From Lingula anatina (Eukaryota > Brachiopoda > Lingulata > Lingulida > Lingulidae): a stretch of DNA of 31,142 nucleotides. The stretch lies in the NCBI RefSeq assembly GCF_001039355.2, contig NW_019775577.1, positions 96,887 through 128,028 of the forward strand, given 5' to 3'. The notes beneath the pieces are model-generated. The model was not told the origin of the DNA. It made no database searches and saw nothing but the letters and a program-made list of their open reading frames with translations. Positions within the stretch are counted from its first letter, which is position 1. Each line of letters begins with the position of its first letter. This document shows positions 11,079-21,377 of the stretch, piece after piece. The translations under genes and the position numbers were made by a program.

Positions 11079-11319
11079 CTTGGCAGGCACACCGATACCA
11101 CCGCCTCTGTCGATTGGACGAAGGAGCCAGGAAACGTGAAAGGAAACGCCCCCGGTGGACACATACAGCGGAACCCGGAGGCGGTGAAGAGGAGGAAGAG
11201 GGGGTTAAAGGTACACAGGGGGGTCACCAGGGGGCCAGCGCCGAGCGAAGGACACGACGTCTCCGCGGTGACATTCTGGTAGGCGTTTGATAATGTGCAC
11301 TCGGAGAATAGAGAATTAC
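8724..11319 (-). CDS. Cysteine-rich, probably secreted protein, last four exons (gene C, 5' partial)
   Basis: Four minus-strand exons chain in phase: 11319-11080, 10833-10697, 10408-10282 and 8926-8724 (TAG stop). Junctions are CCA A|GTAAGT to ag|TT ACT, ACG|GTAAAT to aag|ATC, and ACA A|GTGAGT to ttttcag|GT CCC. This gives about 235 residues. The first three exons carry 14 cysteines, including CMCPPGAF, STCTTNADCNLRVTDC, SFCYNFQ and YYCNAGSCAEY, plus sequons (NVT, NTS, NGT), as expected of an extracellular disulphide-bonded protein. The final exon has no cysteine and ends FRNLFPPDIQSP. I do not recognise the family. The entry exon starts in phase 1, so at least one upstream exon exists. A strong donor after ATGG at 12223-12220 fits the phase but would leave no signal peptide. 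The true first exon may lie further up or in the assembly gap. Confidence 0.72.
9128..9175. repeat. (AAT)n/(ATT)n palindromic microsatellite
   Basis: AAT units switch to ATT units, making a self-complementary tract inside the large final intron of gene C (8927-10281). Confidence 0.85.
9591..9737 (-). other. Unassigned 48-codon open frame in the gene C intron
   Basis: An ATG-started minus-strand frame begins MDVEHRAAIVLALEQEYEHQ and ends in TENK-stop. Its composition is helix-forming and charged, unlike the AT-rich noise around it, so it could be a remnant of a transposon or gene. I cannot name a family with confidence, and chance remains possible. Confidence 0.2.
10940..11073. repeat. Two (AAT)n arrays plus poly-T in gene C intron 10834-11079
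   Basis: The 246-nt intron is mostly simple repeat: poly-T at about 10905-10927, (AAT)n at about 10940-10992 and again at about 11010-11073. The second array ends at the very edge of the splice donor at 11079-11074. Confidence 0.92.
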
Positions 11320-12405
11320 CTGGAAAGTAGCAAAGGAGACTGTTTCATTTGGGGAAGTGTACAACATTTGTAATAATAAGTTTACCACTGGTGCCACATG
11401 GAGATTTAGTGAAATGATACATAAGGTCAAAATATTTCCTGAATTCAATCAAATGCGTCTTCAAAATTACACCTTCAGGCTAATACTCGTTTTAAGGAAA
11501 TAATGGCGAATCACTGACACACAATACAGCGAGGGCTTTGATAATGCTTCAATTTCATTAAACAGTTGACCCCTTGTCGCATCTATCAACATTACGTACA
11601 GTCAGTTGTCCGGCATCCTTCTTTGAATGGTGTTTACATTAATTTAAAATGTAAAATGTTAAACATATTTTTTTAATGTTATGCTTCATATCACGAAAAC
11701 GTAAACTTTTTAATATATCCGTTTTTTTTTTTTTTTTTTTTTTTTTTTTNNNNNNNNNNNNNNNNNNNNNNNNNCGCGTTTGTTTCAAACAATATTTACA
11801 TAAATCAGTAGATTAACTTTATCAATTAATCAAATGTGTTTTCAAGACCAAATTTCAATCATGCGCGTGTACTTTGAATAATTTCAAGACGCTGAAATAA
11901 GTTTGGCCATTTCTTCAAGTAGAAATGTTTTAAAAGCTAATGCTTGCATAAATTCATAAACCATAGATTCTGATCGTACATGTAATAGTCCAACCTTTTT
12001 ACGGATTATTTTCAAATCTGAGAGATTTTTTTAAAGCACCTCACTCATCCAATTCCTGTGTGTAAGTGCAGTTATACAAGGCAAGATAAAGACACTTATG
12101 TCATCTGTATATTGAGGTTTTTCGCTACGTTTTCTTCGTGCAATTCCAACACATAAATTGAAGTTTTATAACATAAATTGAAATATTGAACAACATACAC
12201 GTGTACTATTAATACTCACCCATATCGTTGGTTTACTTCGCAACTACTGCTAACAACACCAATGTCACATTAGTCCCCAGCAATGTAAAACTTGTTAGAC
12301 GTCTGAACCCTACCGAAACGCCAATATGCTTAAACGTCAGTGGTGTCCCCATATAATTACTAGCATAATCATCATTATTAAAGTAAGACTGCACTCTTCC
12401 TCATT
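11320..12405. other. Upstream region of gene C with assembly gap; no exon proven
   Basis: It holds a 28-base T run ending at 11749 and the N gap. A consensus donor for the minus strand (ATGG|GTGAGT, 12223-12214) is the only notable splice signal. It is a candidate 5' exon end for gene C, but no coding sequence upstream of it is convincing. Confidence 0.35.
11750..11774. other. Assembly gap (25 Ns)
   Basis: Twenty-five N bases follow a long poly-T run, a typical place for sequencing failure. The real gap length is unknown, and a 5' exon of gene C could be missing here. Confidence 0.99.
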
Positions 12406-12654
12406 TAAGGACTCATTCCCAATGCAACTATCGTTCTACATAAATTGATCCAACTCCGCGGGACTCTCGCTGATGCAATCAGATAACGGATTAACACGCC
12501 TCCTCCCAACGTTGAGAAGAAAACAGAAAACTTGTGATTATACGGGCACGTTTTGGGGGAGACGTGTTAATTTGTTAAACTGACTGCATTCAGCTAGAGT
12601 CCCCGAGGAGATCGATATATGTAGCACGACAGTTTCACTGGGATTGAGCCCTGA
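12406..12654. mobile_element. Foldback MITE-like element 3
   Basis: The left arm (TAAGGACTCATTCCCAATGC, later GGGACTCTCGCTGATGCAAT and GATTAACACG) pairs with the right arm (CGTGTTAAT, CTGCATTCAGCTAGAGTCCC, CACTGGGATTGAGCCCTGAG). It has the same internal GACTCTCGCTGA block as elements 1, 2 and 4. No open reading frame of note. Confidence 0.7.
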
Positions 12655-14455
12655 GAGATGCTATCTAGAAGAATCCGAACAACTTAAATTATAGTCCAGA
12701 GATGAGGAAAGAGTTGATGATGATGGTTTGTCGTACATGTAGGTATACCACTATCAGGTTTTGATGCTAGATTGATGCTAGATAAGCAATTTACATATTT
12801 ACTTATGCGTTACTGGTATATAACCGAGATATCTTTTTAATGCAGTAGGCCTATTCTACCATATGATTTTTATCTTTATGATACATATCTTTCTTTATTT
12901 GTATTTATCTATTTGGGGTAACACAGTCTCATACATTTTAATGCTTAGAAATGTAATTATCACAAGTCAAAGTATTTCTGACCTTAGTACGATGCGGTTT
13001 AATGTGAAAAGCCATACATGCTTCTCACTGCCCGTGCACTACTCTATACAGCTGAGTGACGACACTTATTTTTTCTTACGAAAATTCTCGCTGGACGGCA
13101 GAAAAAGATGTAATGATTCAGCCAATGACTTAACTGTGAATATTTTATAAAAACAATCGGCGGTTCTTAGTATTGAAGACTGGATCAGCCCTGCCTTTAA
13201 ATCTTTAAAACTAACATCTATTTTGTTATCCTTCATGCGTTGGTCACCCACTCTATCAGGTTCATATCATGCAAAATTGTATATCTGCTGATCGTCTTCT
13301 CTAACACAATACAATACTAAAGTTGCCGTCTCCAACACAATCGTGGATACCTGTAATCAAGTACAATTAGCTTACGTACATTTTCACCAACACACATTTA
13401 TACTGGCTCATAAGTTATAATAAATCCTTCCTTTTTCTTTTTTTTTTTTATTCTTTATCCATTTATTTATTTTGAAAGCATAAACGACGATGCCCCTTGC
13501 ATAAAACGATCGTCTCATACCTTACTCTCACATATTAGCTTCCATTACTAATTTATTTAACCTTGCTCCCTTCTGAAATATCAAGCATTACCGAACCAGT
13601 CTGACGAACATCCAGAGGTGAAAACAATTCACCTTACAGGGGATACCAAAGGTTTATTCATACAGCTTTTAGATAAAATCGTTTATCTTTATGCAAAAAA
13701 AGCCAGGCATGCGTCTACACACATGTCCTAGTTATCAGTTAATCAATTATGGTCACCTCTTTTCGGGGGAGGACTTGGGGTCACGAATTATGTAGGATCT
13801 GTAACTTATTGCCGAAATAGATATTTACCACGAATAAGTGATGTCGATGATATCATTGGGTAAATCGTATCAGCGAAGAGGGCTTATTAGTCACTGACTT
13901 TTTCACCTCACTGTATTGGGTCTTCCGACAGGATCTAAATACCCGTTGCCATGGCATCCACCCACTGGTAAGTGGTTTCTTACCGTTTTAATGCCGAAGT
14001 ATACCTCAAGCTAGAATTCCATCTTCGCAGTGCCTCTCTAGAAAATTCGCAGCGCCTTCTGAAAAAATACGATAGGCACCTCTCTGTGATATTCTTGTAA
14101 AGAAACTATCATAACTCACGAGGAAGAAGGTTTAATGGTGAATTTACAAACACTGACGCATTATAGTTCCTTGGCGCTCTAAATCTGTTCGAGTACCAGG
14201 TGTTCCGCGGTCGTTTTCCCTTGGCACTGGATCAAGTGATCAAGAGATCCAGATGTTCTGCTCTTCTGGAGTGTGGATTTGGTAGATTAAGATTCATTCC
14301 ATATCGCCGCCTTGGAGAGTTTGCTTTCATAGCCTCGCCTTAGAAATCTGTCTGCTTGTAAGGCAATGTTTTGAAAGACTTGAAAGACATTGCGGTGGGA
14401 TTTTAATGGTTTCGGATTAATACTAGTAGATGAATGCAAAGGGAATCTTGTCAAG
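12655..14455. other. Intergenic upstream of the phosphatase gene; nothing recognised
   Basis: No gene is supported here. The open frame at 12863-13150 (plus) is AT-rich and starts with a low-complexity hydrophobic run. The last 300 bases are less AT-rich and presumably contain the phosphatase promoter and 5' UTR. No TATA box is evident near the start at 14456. Confidence 0.4.
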
Positions 14456-14652
14456 ATGGCGGCTCTATCGTGGGATATAGACGATATATTTGACGGTAGG
14501 TGTCTGTAATGTGGTATTTATTTGTGTTTTTACGTTTAGTTTCTCAAATAAAGTCCAATTATGGAGCATTTTTCCCTGCAGTTTACAATGACAAACCATC
14601 GACTTTGAAAGTAACACACTGAAGCCTTGTTCTGTAGAGGGGCCTCGTCTTT

Positions 14653-14695
<43 letters not shown>

Positions 14696-15675
14696 TATCT
14701 GAGTATCTCTGTTCTATTACTAAAACTGAAATAAAATGATTCGTACATATTAACGCATTAAGGATACGTACATGTAGATTGGATAGAGACCTCCACCTCC
14801 CCCCCCCCTCTCCTCCTCCAGCTCATTTGTGAATTTATTTCTGGCACAGGTACAAGTAGCCCGAGTTATTCGGAGGCTCTAAAGGGGGGGGGGGCGTACG
14901 CTAGTGGTTCAGAGATCATATACGTGGTTATATCAAACTTCAACCACTATGCAAAGTTAGATAAGCACAATTGTAAAGACGTTATTCATGAAGTCATGTT
15001 TATCTTAATGCTCTTAATAAAATACATAATTGTATGTCGTGACATCCTAGATACATATGTGAGTGTGTGACATATGTTATATGGCTTGGTTGATGTATTT
15101 TTAATCATCTCGAACAAATCTGGTGTACCGGGATTTCTGTTGCTTAAGCTGTAAAAGCATTGCCTGAATCTTTGCGTAACTAGAACAGATTTCCCGGTTT
15201 TATCGTGTCCGAATTGTGCATCTTTTGTATTTATTCTTCATTTCATATTTTATTTATTTATTCTAATATTTTTTTAAAATTTTGTTTTTATTATATTTTT
15301 GTCAGCTGACCGTGGCAGTATAAAACAGTTTGGCGTATCACGCGCACCGAATCGCATACACTTTGACGGCTGAAACGAACTGGTTTTGATGGCATTTGCT
15401 AAATCTCGCGTCTGTTTGTTGCCCTTTAAAACATTTACACCCAGTAACTTGCGATGAGCAATATATCTGAGCATCTGTTCCACACATCTTGAGTTTAAAC
15501 CCTTTATCGTTGAGCGATTGAAGACTTCACCTGTATTACACTGCATTACAACATATGGTGTTGTGGAATTTCTTAATTGATTTGAAAAAAATATTTAAAA
15601 TTATAGGTGGATTGAGGTTGCTTTTTCAAAGAAAGTAGGAATTGTCGACGGGATTCCGAAATGAAGAGCAGTACC

Positions 15676-15708
<33 letters not shown>

Positions 15709-17151
15709 GACCGGTAATATACCTGGTGATATATTGCTGATATTTCCACCCTTATTCCAAATTTAGAGAGGAAATAATGATACCCTTCACCTGTACCTGT
15801 GTTCGTACAGTGTATACTACCCAACTTTCATTTAGTCCCTTATTGCACAGTGTAGGGGGTAAATGCTTGCCCACTTTTTCTTTTTCATTCAGAGAAGTAG
15901 CCACAATTTGCTTTAGTGCATTAGATGCAGCAGAGATAGAAGAAAAAGAAAGATTCCTTGCCACCTTGAATTTGATGTATTGTATCTCGTAGACTAGGAA
16001 TGTGTTCGTATGATAAATGGCATCTTCAGGTGTTTCACATTACTGTACATTAAACCTGGATATAAGCGTGTCATTGTATACATAACACTTAACGTATTGG
16101 CTGACCCCCAAAGCGCAAAATACTACTTTTTTCTCTACTTTCATCCGCCTCTCTTGTGACGAGGTATAGGTAAAACGTGCCCTCGTCGTACATCCTGCCC
16201 TCGTCGTACATCCCTCTAACACCCTACGCGTCCCATATAATAATCCTTTTCGAGTCTCATAGCGGTAACGAAAAAGTATGCTTTGGGATGTCTTGAATTA
16301 TCTTGCGCAGTTTCAATTTATTTTCGCTCTGTTTTATTATTGTTTTTCTTTTCTCTCTGATCGTTCGTTTATTCATTTACTCTACGTTGCTTTATAAAAC
16401 ATTCGCTTCTTTGTATCTGGCCAAAATGTATGCTATTGCTTAAAGCTTATACATGTACATTTATCTTGAAATACCTTGAGACACACTTATGCCAGATTTG
16501 TCGTTTTTCATTTACATTTCAGATTTCTTTGAAGACTTTTTTGATGACTTTACAATCACTTCAAAGAAGAAGAAGTCACACAGGGTACGCAGCACAGACG
16601 ACATTAACAGTACCGTGCGGATTAATCATATACCGATAAAAGCCGAAGAGAAAGAAGAAAAACCGAAGGCAGCGAGATCTCGCAAACGCGGGACTATCGC
16701 CGAGATCACGCCCCACCTTTATCTTTCCGGAGTACACGAAATGGAACACGATGTTCTCAAGGAGTTAGGCGTCACAAGTATAATTAATTGCACAGCAGAT
16801 TATCCCAATCAAAAGTTTCCTTTTGTGGAAAACTACGTTCAGATTCACGTAGACGACGTACCAGGAACGGACCTCAAGAGTTGCTTTGATATGTGCGCAG
16901 ACGAGATCAAGAAAGAACGAATGAAAGGTGGCGCCACGTTAGTTCACTGTGAGCGCGGGATCAGTCGCTCTTCAACCCTATGTATTGCCTACTTAATGAA
17001 GTGTCTCCACATGTCTTTATTCGACGCGCATCAGCACGTGAAGAGCAGACGACCGTGCACGAACCCAAACATGGGTTTCTTCCGACAGCTTATGCAGTTT
17101 GAGAAATCTCTGTTTGGCACTAACTCTGTGAAAATAGAGCCTCTCAAATGA
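14456..17151 (+). CDS. Atypical dual-specificity protein phosphatase
   Basis: Exon 1 is 14456-14495 (MAALSWDIDDIFD, then donor G|GTAGGT, phase 1). Exon 2 is 16523-17151, after acceptor ttacatttcag. The joined frame encodes 222 residues. It dephosphorylates Ser/Thr/Tyr residues through a cysteinyl-phosphate intermediate. The catalytic domain covers about residues 71-212: ITPHLYLSG opening strand, general-acid Asp in HVDDVPGTDL (124/125), P-loop HCERGISRSS with nucleophile C156 and R162, then AYLMK and the VKSRRPCTNPN helix. It most resembles the small DUSP14/18/28-type group with no MAP-kinase-docking rhodanese domain. Ahead of it lies an acidic-aromatic segment (DIDDIFDDFFEDFFDDF, about 7-23), then basic clusters (KKKKSHRVR, ARSRKRG) that could be nuclear-targeting. 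The choice of exon 1 rests on phase, the Kozak-like AAGATGG and in-frame continuation of the acidic segment. A start at 16489 would read through the acceptor. Confidence 0.92.
14655..14693. repeat. (CA)n microsatellite
   Basis: About 19 CA units in intron 1 of the phosphatase gene. Confidence 0.95.
15677..15708. repeat. (TATATG)n microsatellite
   Basis: Five to six units of a TATATG hexamer in the phosphatase intron. The short open frame across it encodes only a repeat. Confidence 0.9.
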
Positions 17152-18248
17152 TCAATGGAAATATGTTGAACAAAAAACAACCACAATGACCTTTTCACAA
17201 AAAGATGAATATCTGAGTCACGTCAGTGATGTACACTGTAGACATTATTGAATAATTTTATCTTATTGACTTTGTTGAACACATATTTGCTGTGATTCTC
17301 TTGTAATGTGTATCAGACTTGTTTATCTCTAGACGTGAACTACATGTAGTAGAAGTAGTACTTGCAAGCTGTTCATTACAAATGTGTCCATGCATGTTGT
17401 CTCGAGTTTTTATTTATTTGTTTATTTATTTATTCGTTCATTTACTTAATGGATCTTCAGATACATGATCTAGTGTAACTAATGTCAAGACAAACGTGTT
17501 AATATTTCTGGATTTTGTTTTTATTATTATTAACCTAATGGTGATTGAAATACAGTCTTGGTGGGATTAAAAACTGTATTACATGTAAAACACCGACCAA
17601 AAAAGCATCACAATGTCTTTCCCATACTGTATACCTATTAAGACAGCATCGTATAATTATAAATTACCTCGCTGAATTATCTCCCATAATTAAATGTCCT
17701 TATAGTTTTCACTTTTGTAACACGCATAGTCAACTTTATTTGTAGTAAAGATCAAATGATTTTCCTTTATTCTAATCCAGCAGCACTTAATCAAGGGAAG
17801 TAGTACGCACTGTCATATTCTTTCTATGTGCTGGGTAATATCGGTGTGCCAATTTTTATTTTAAAATATTATATTAAAATGTTCATGCCATGATAAATTA
17901 TTATCTTTGTGACTGTATTCTTAATTGTGATTTTTGTTTTGACATAAACTTGAATTTACAGAATTGCACTACCGTGGGTAAGCTAAGCACTGCTACCTCT
18001 ATGCATCCGTGTCACTCATTACAAGTCTCGATATTTTAGAGAGATTGCATGTGGTTTTTCCTGAGAATTATGTGATTATCATTTTCAAGGGAATCCAATC
18101 AAAAACCAAATCAAGCATTTGTTTGATATTTGACGCAAAATTACCTTAATTATGTTGATTTCTATGACCTTGAATGTAGATAATGAGAGGACCGTTTGTT
18201 TTTGTACGAAACCAAATCTGAATCACTTATGACAATCCTGTGTAAAAG
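17152..18248. other. Phosphatase 3' UTR and intergenic DNA
   Basis: AT-rich, with a (TTTA)n tract around 17408-17432. I could not find a convincing AATAAA soon after the stop. ATTAAA-like hexamers (for example near 17555 and 17873) are possible poly(A) signals. No gene seen. Confidence 0.4.
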
Positions 18249-18490
18249 ACCTCATCCCCATAAACACCTTCGGGCGACCCAACTCTGCCATGACTGTCGC
18301 TAAGTGCAATCAGCTTAACTGAATAATACGCCTGATTCCAACGTACTCGTATACTCACCAGCTTTTCTGTATTCTACTCATCGCCAGGAGGAGGGGTGTC
18401 ATTCATTTAAGCTGATTGCACTCAGCGAGAGTCTCCGCAGAGTTGAGTTGATCGAAGTAGACTGAAGGTGTCTTTGGGAATGTGACCTAA
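18249..18490. mobile_element. Foldback MITE-like element 4, beside the peptide gene promoter
   Basis: The left arm AAGTGCAATCAGCTTAA (about 18302) pairs with the right arm TTAAGCTGATTGCACT (about 18407). The right end GGTGTCTTTGGGAATGTGAC closely matches the right end of element 2 (GGTGTCTTTGGGAATGTGGC). It ends about 130 bp before the TATA-like site of peptide gene D. Non-coding. Confidence 0.78.
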
Positions 18491-18618
18491 GGTTATTAAT
18501 GAAGAGATTTAATCCCTCGTTTTCTAGTTAATCACATCATTTTGATGATAGGTTTTCTATTGGTTACTACTACTACTGTAATTAGCATGGGATGGATTAT
18601 ACTTACCTATCGAAGGTG

Positions 18619-18627
18619 CATAAATAG
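18619..18627 (+). promoter_or_regulatory. TATA-like element of peptide gene D
   Basis: CATAAATAG lies 93 bp before the ATG at 18712, at a spacing similar to the clean TATAAATA of the paralogous gene E. A reverse CCAAT (ATTGG) lies about 60 bp further upstream. Confidence 0.5.
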
Positions 18628-18711
18628 AGGCAAGTTGCTGCACTCCTGCGCTGCTTTCAAATCTACGAACCAGCTACGCTTACGATTGCGACAACAGACC
18701 GAGAGAGTAAA

Positions 18712-21377
18712 ATGAAGCAGAGTTTCATCGGGTAAGTTTTATTATTATTATTATTATTGCTATTATTATTTATTAAATATGTTTAAAAGGGATATTATAT
18801 CTTAGAGACTCCATTCTTTATTATATTATTTATTATTTGTAACTGATTGTTTTGAAAGGAGCAAGACAATTATGTAGTCGTGTACACAGAAGACTTACAA
18901 TACAATACATTCACCGGCCGACGTGAAATTCACGTGCCTTACATGTATTGAACTTTAAGTATTCTTTCTCTGACGAAAATCAATCAGCAGTTAAATCACA
19001 TTGACAAAGGCAAACTAAACAAACACATGTACAGATATCCGTTGATACAATATAGACAGACCCGAAGTAACAGGTAAGTGGACTAGGGAGAGAGGAGTTT
19101 CAGAAAAGAAGGGTGCTCAAGAAAACCTTTAAAAGGGTATATGAAATTTTAGTTTTCGTGTTGTATCACCTATAGTCAAAAACAGACCAAATATGGCGCC
19201 CACTTGAAATCATGCTGCATACGTTAGTTGAGCTTCTTATTAGATTAGATTGTTTCTTGGCGACTCCAGTTAAGTTGTATGGTCGCTGAGGAGGCATGTT
19301 TACAGAATCAGAATCTGACGACACAATGTTTACTTCACGGGAGTGTTCTTTCAACTGAATCAACTGATCCAAGACCAATGAGCACGCGAGATTAACATTG
19401 ATCTGCCACTGCAGGAATGTTGCGCGCGGGAGGCGGGTAACCTATTAGGGGATCACGCATCAAGCTATTAAGTAAGGTGCGCCATATTTGATCCGCGGCT
19501 CAATTAGTCTGCGGATCAAGTCAGTTATGGACACAGCCATAGGCTAAATAACTGTGTAATAATTTCACTTTTGTCCTTTTATAGGATCTTTTTGGCTCTG
19601 ACCATTGTATTTGGTCTTGTCTGGGACGTGACTGCAGAGTTAGAAGGTATAGGGTCAAATTAATGTATAATGCATTGACGATAAGTTGCGCTCGAGCTGT
19701 CATAAATTATTAGTAAAATGCGATTTCTACATTGAGAAGGACTGTTAAAGCAAAACACATAAAATATGTGCATGGCAAAAAAAAAAAAATTAAACTGTCA
19801 ATACTATTGTACAATGATACTGATATCTGTTTTGATAATGTATTATCCAAAGATTACGAAGGTATTGTGTTATCAGAAAACTTCAGTCGTGGCTTATGGT
19901 GTGCTCACACAAATGTAATCAAACTTCAATGTTTTATTTACTTACCTATTGTTCATTTATTTATTTATTATTTTGTTTATTTAACCATTTATTTAACCAT
20001 TTTTTATTTAGACGCAGATTTTTCGACTGAGGTTGAGAAAACGGAGAAAGTGGAAGAAGTGCACGTGTCCAAACGGTAAGACCATTCTATCTTGCACTCA
20101 ACTCGGTCATGGTTTAGAGGCTGAGATAAATACACATCTCTAGCAGATTGCATCTTCTTTAATATTAGCCACCGTCTTAACAAGGGCAAATAACTGGCGA
20201 GTTTAGAAGTTAACAGTTCGACAACGTATTTAACCATGGTAATTTTCTCAACGGTTTCCGAGAATGTATATTACTATATTTTGGCCATATTATTTCCATT
20301 ATTTTTTCTACAAAATTTCCGTCTTAACATTTTCCCACTGTTAATGGGAATAGTTCTAGATAGCACAATGTCTCATGCCTTTGCATAACATCAAGCGAGA
20401 TTATCGCGGGATTGTGAGAAAGGTAAATATGAAAAATAATGGCATATAAAATTTATCCATATATATTCTTATAATTATTTTCACCTAATTGTTTTGTCGA
20501 GTTATTGTCTTGTGCACAACAGTACGCACTCACCATGTTTTGCGTAATCTTTGTATTGCTCCCTGGGACGACATTCCCGCCTCACAGACATTCTCGCCAG
20601 TTTAAGGCTTCATTCACATGAAAAATCTTTTTTCTAAAAATCTATTTTCTATTCGCGGTATCTTGTGATCACGGTCTGTGCCCTGATTACCCCGCGGCGT
20701 AATTACTGGCAGCGCGAGCCAGTTACTTCCAATGCTGTAATTAATTCTCGGCTGCGCTCGGAGTGATCACAAGATACCGCGAATAAAAAATAGATTTTTA
20801 GAAAATACATTTTTCGTGTGAACGGAGTCTTAAGCTATCTCGAACGATATCCATCGTAGTATGATCCTCAAATAGTACCCTCTACCAGGGCGGCAGATAT
20901 TATATGCACTTTTCCACCAGCCAGCCTGTAACTTTTGGCCAGAAGGAATCAATTGAATTTGCACTCGAGGAGAAGGCATTGTACTCGTTAGAAGATCGAC
21001 CACATTAAGCCAGAGACATAATCTGTGAATAAATAGTGAATAAAGCAATCAGTGGACCTTGTAGAGGGTACTAAAATACTGGGACCGTTGCTGAATGCTA
21101 TCCTGTTATTTATAGTCCCTTCACCGGCGCGGTGCTCCGTGGTGCTCTCAGAGCCCTAAGGTCAAGGCCGGCGCGGGCCGTGTTGCGCAAACTGGCCGAA
21201 TACTACGGAAGGAGAAGCAGCGTATACGAGATCGTTGAGGTAATAGAAGAGGTGGCCAAAATAATTGGAAGATACGATAGGGCGTTCTCCAGTCATTTCA
21301 TTGACGCGGCTGTTCGTCTCGGTTTTAGCCGTGACTTTGGCCTGGCGGTATACAACCTTGTCTATTGGCTGATATAG
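18712..21377 (+). CDS. Secreted cationic peptide precursor (gene D)
   Basis: Exons are 18712-18731, 19585-19646, 20012-20075 and 21116-21377 (phases 2,1,2), encoding 135 residues. Residues 1-24 form a signal peptide (MKQSFIGIFLALTIVFGLVW core, likely cut after VTA). Residues 25-49 are an acidic pro-segment ending EEVHVSKR, a Lys-Arg convertase site. The remaining 86 residues (PFTGAVLRGALRALRSRPAR...) are the predicted mature peptide. It has no cysteine, a net charge of about +6 and a strongly basic amphipathic N-terminal stretch. The middle (VIEEVAKIIGRYDRAFSS) also looks helical, and the C-terminus is hydrophobic (GLAVYNLVYWLI). The exon 3/4 junction falls inside the Arg codon of Lys-Arg, so the last exon encodes exactly the mature peptide. 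It is tandem to paralogue gene E. I do not recognise the family. An antimicrobial or other secreted bioactive peptide is the best guess, by architecture only. Confidence 0.88.
18732..19584 (+). other. Intron 1 of peptide gene D
   Basis: An 853-nt intron starting GTAAGT, followed within ten bases by a TTATTATT repeat, and ending in a pyrimidine-rich ttttatag acceptor. The minus-strand open frame at 19166-19378 has no recognisable motif. Confidence 0.8.
20602..20833. mobile_element. TTAA-flanked palindromic MITE in gene D intron 3
   Basis: Outer ends are TTAAGGCTTCATTCACATG (left) and the reverse complement TTAAGACTCCGTTCACACG (right). The arms extend about 70 bp each, with a shared block ATTCGCGGTATCTTGTGATC close to a GC-rich centre. 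TTAA at both boundaries matches the target preference of piggyBac-type elements (family knowledge), but no transposase is present. Confidence 0.8.

Larger units (their letters stand above)
14496..16522 (+). other. Intron 1 of the phosphatase gene
   Basis: A 2027-nt intron containing a CA repeat, a TATATG repeat, C/G homopolymer tracts (about 14801-14810 and 14884-14893) and T-rich DNA. Open frames at 15274-15546 (minus) and 15777-15992 (plus) have no motif or splice context. I see nothing else. Confidence 0.8.

Noticed and set aside
10879-11139. Open frame encoding a long poly-Asn protein (plus strand)
   Set aside because: It is a direct translation of the AAT microsatellite inside a gene C intron.
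11224-11448. Open frame spanning a gene C exon and its upstream intron (minus strand)
   Set aside because: It crosses the ttccag acceptor at 11320 in a frame different from the one that chains with the other exons.
12863-13150. 95-codon open frame with a hydrophobic start resembling a signal peptide (plus strand)
   Set aside because: The hydrophobic run is an AT-rich artefact (IFIFMIHIFLYLYL). The rest has no motif or cysteine pattern, and there is no TATA box or poly(A) context.
15274-15546. 90-codon open frame in the phosphatase intron (minus strand)
   Set aside because: No recognisable domain, no splice context and opposite orientation to the host gene.
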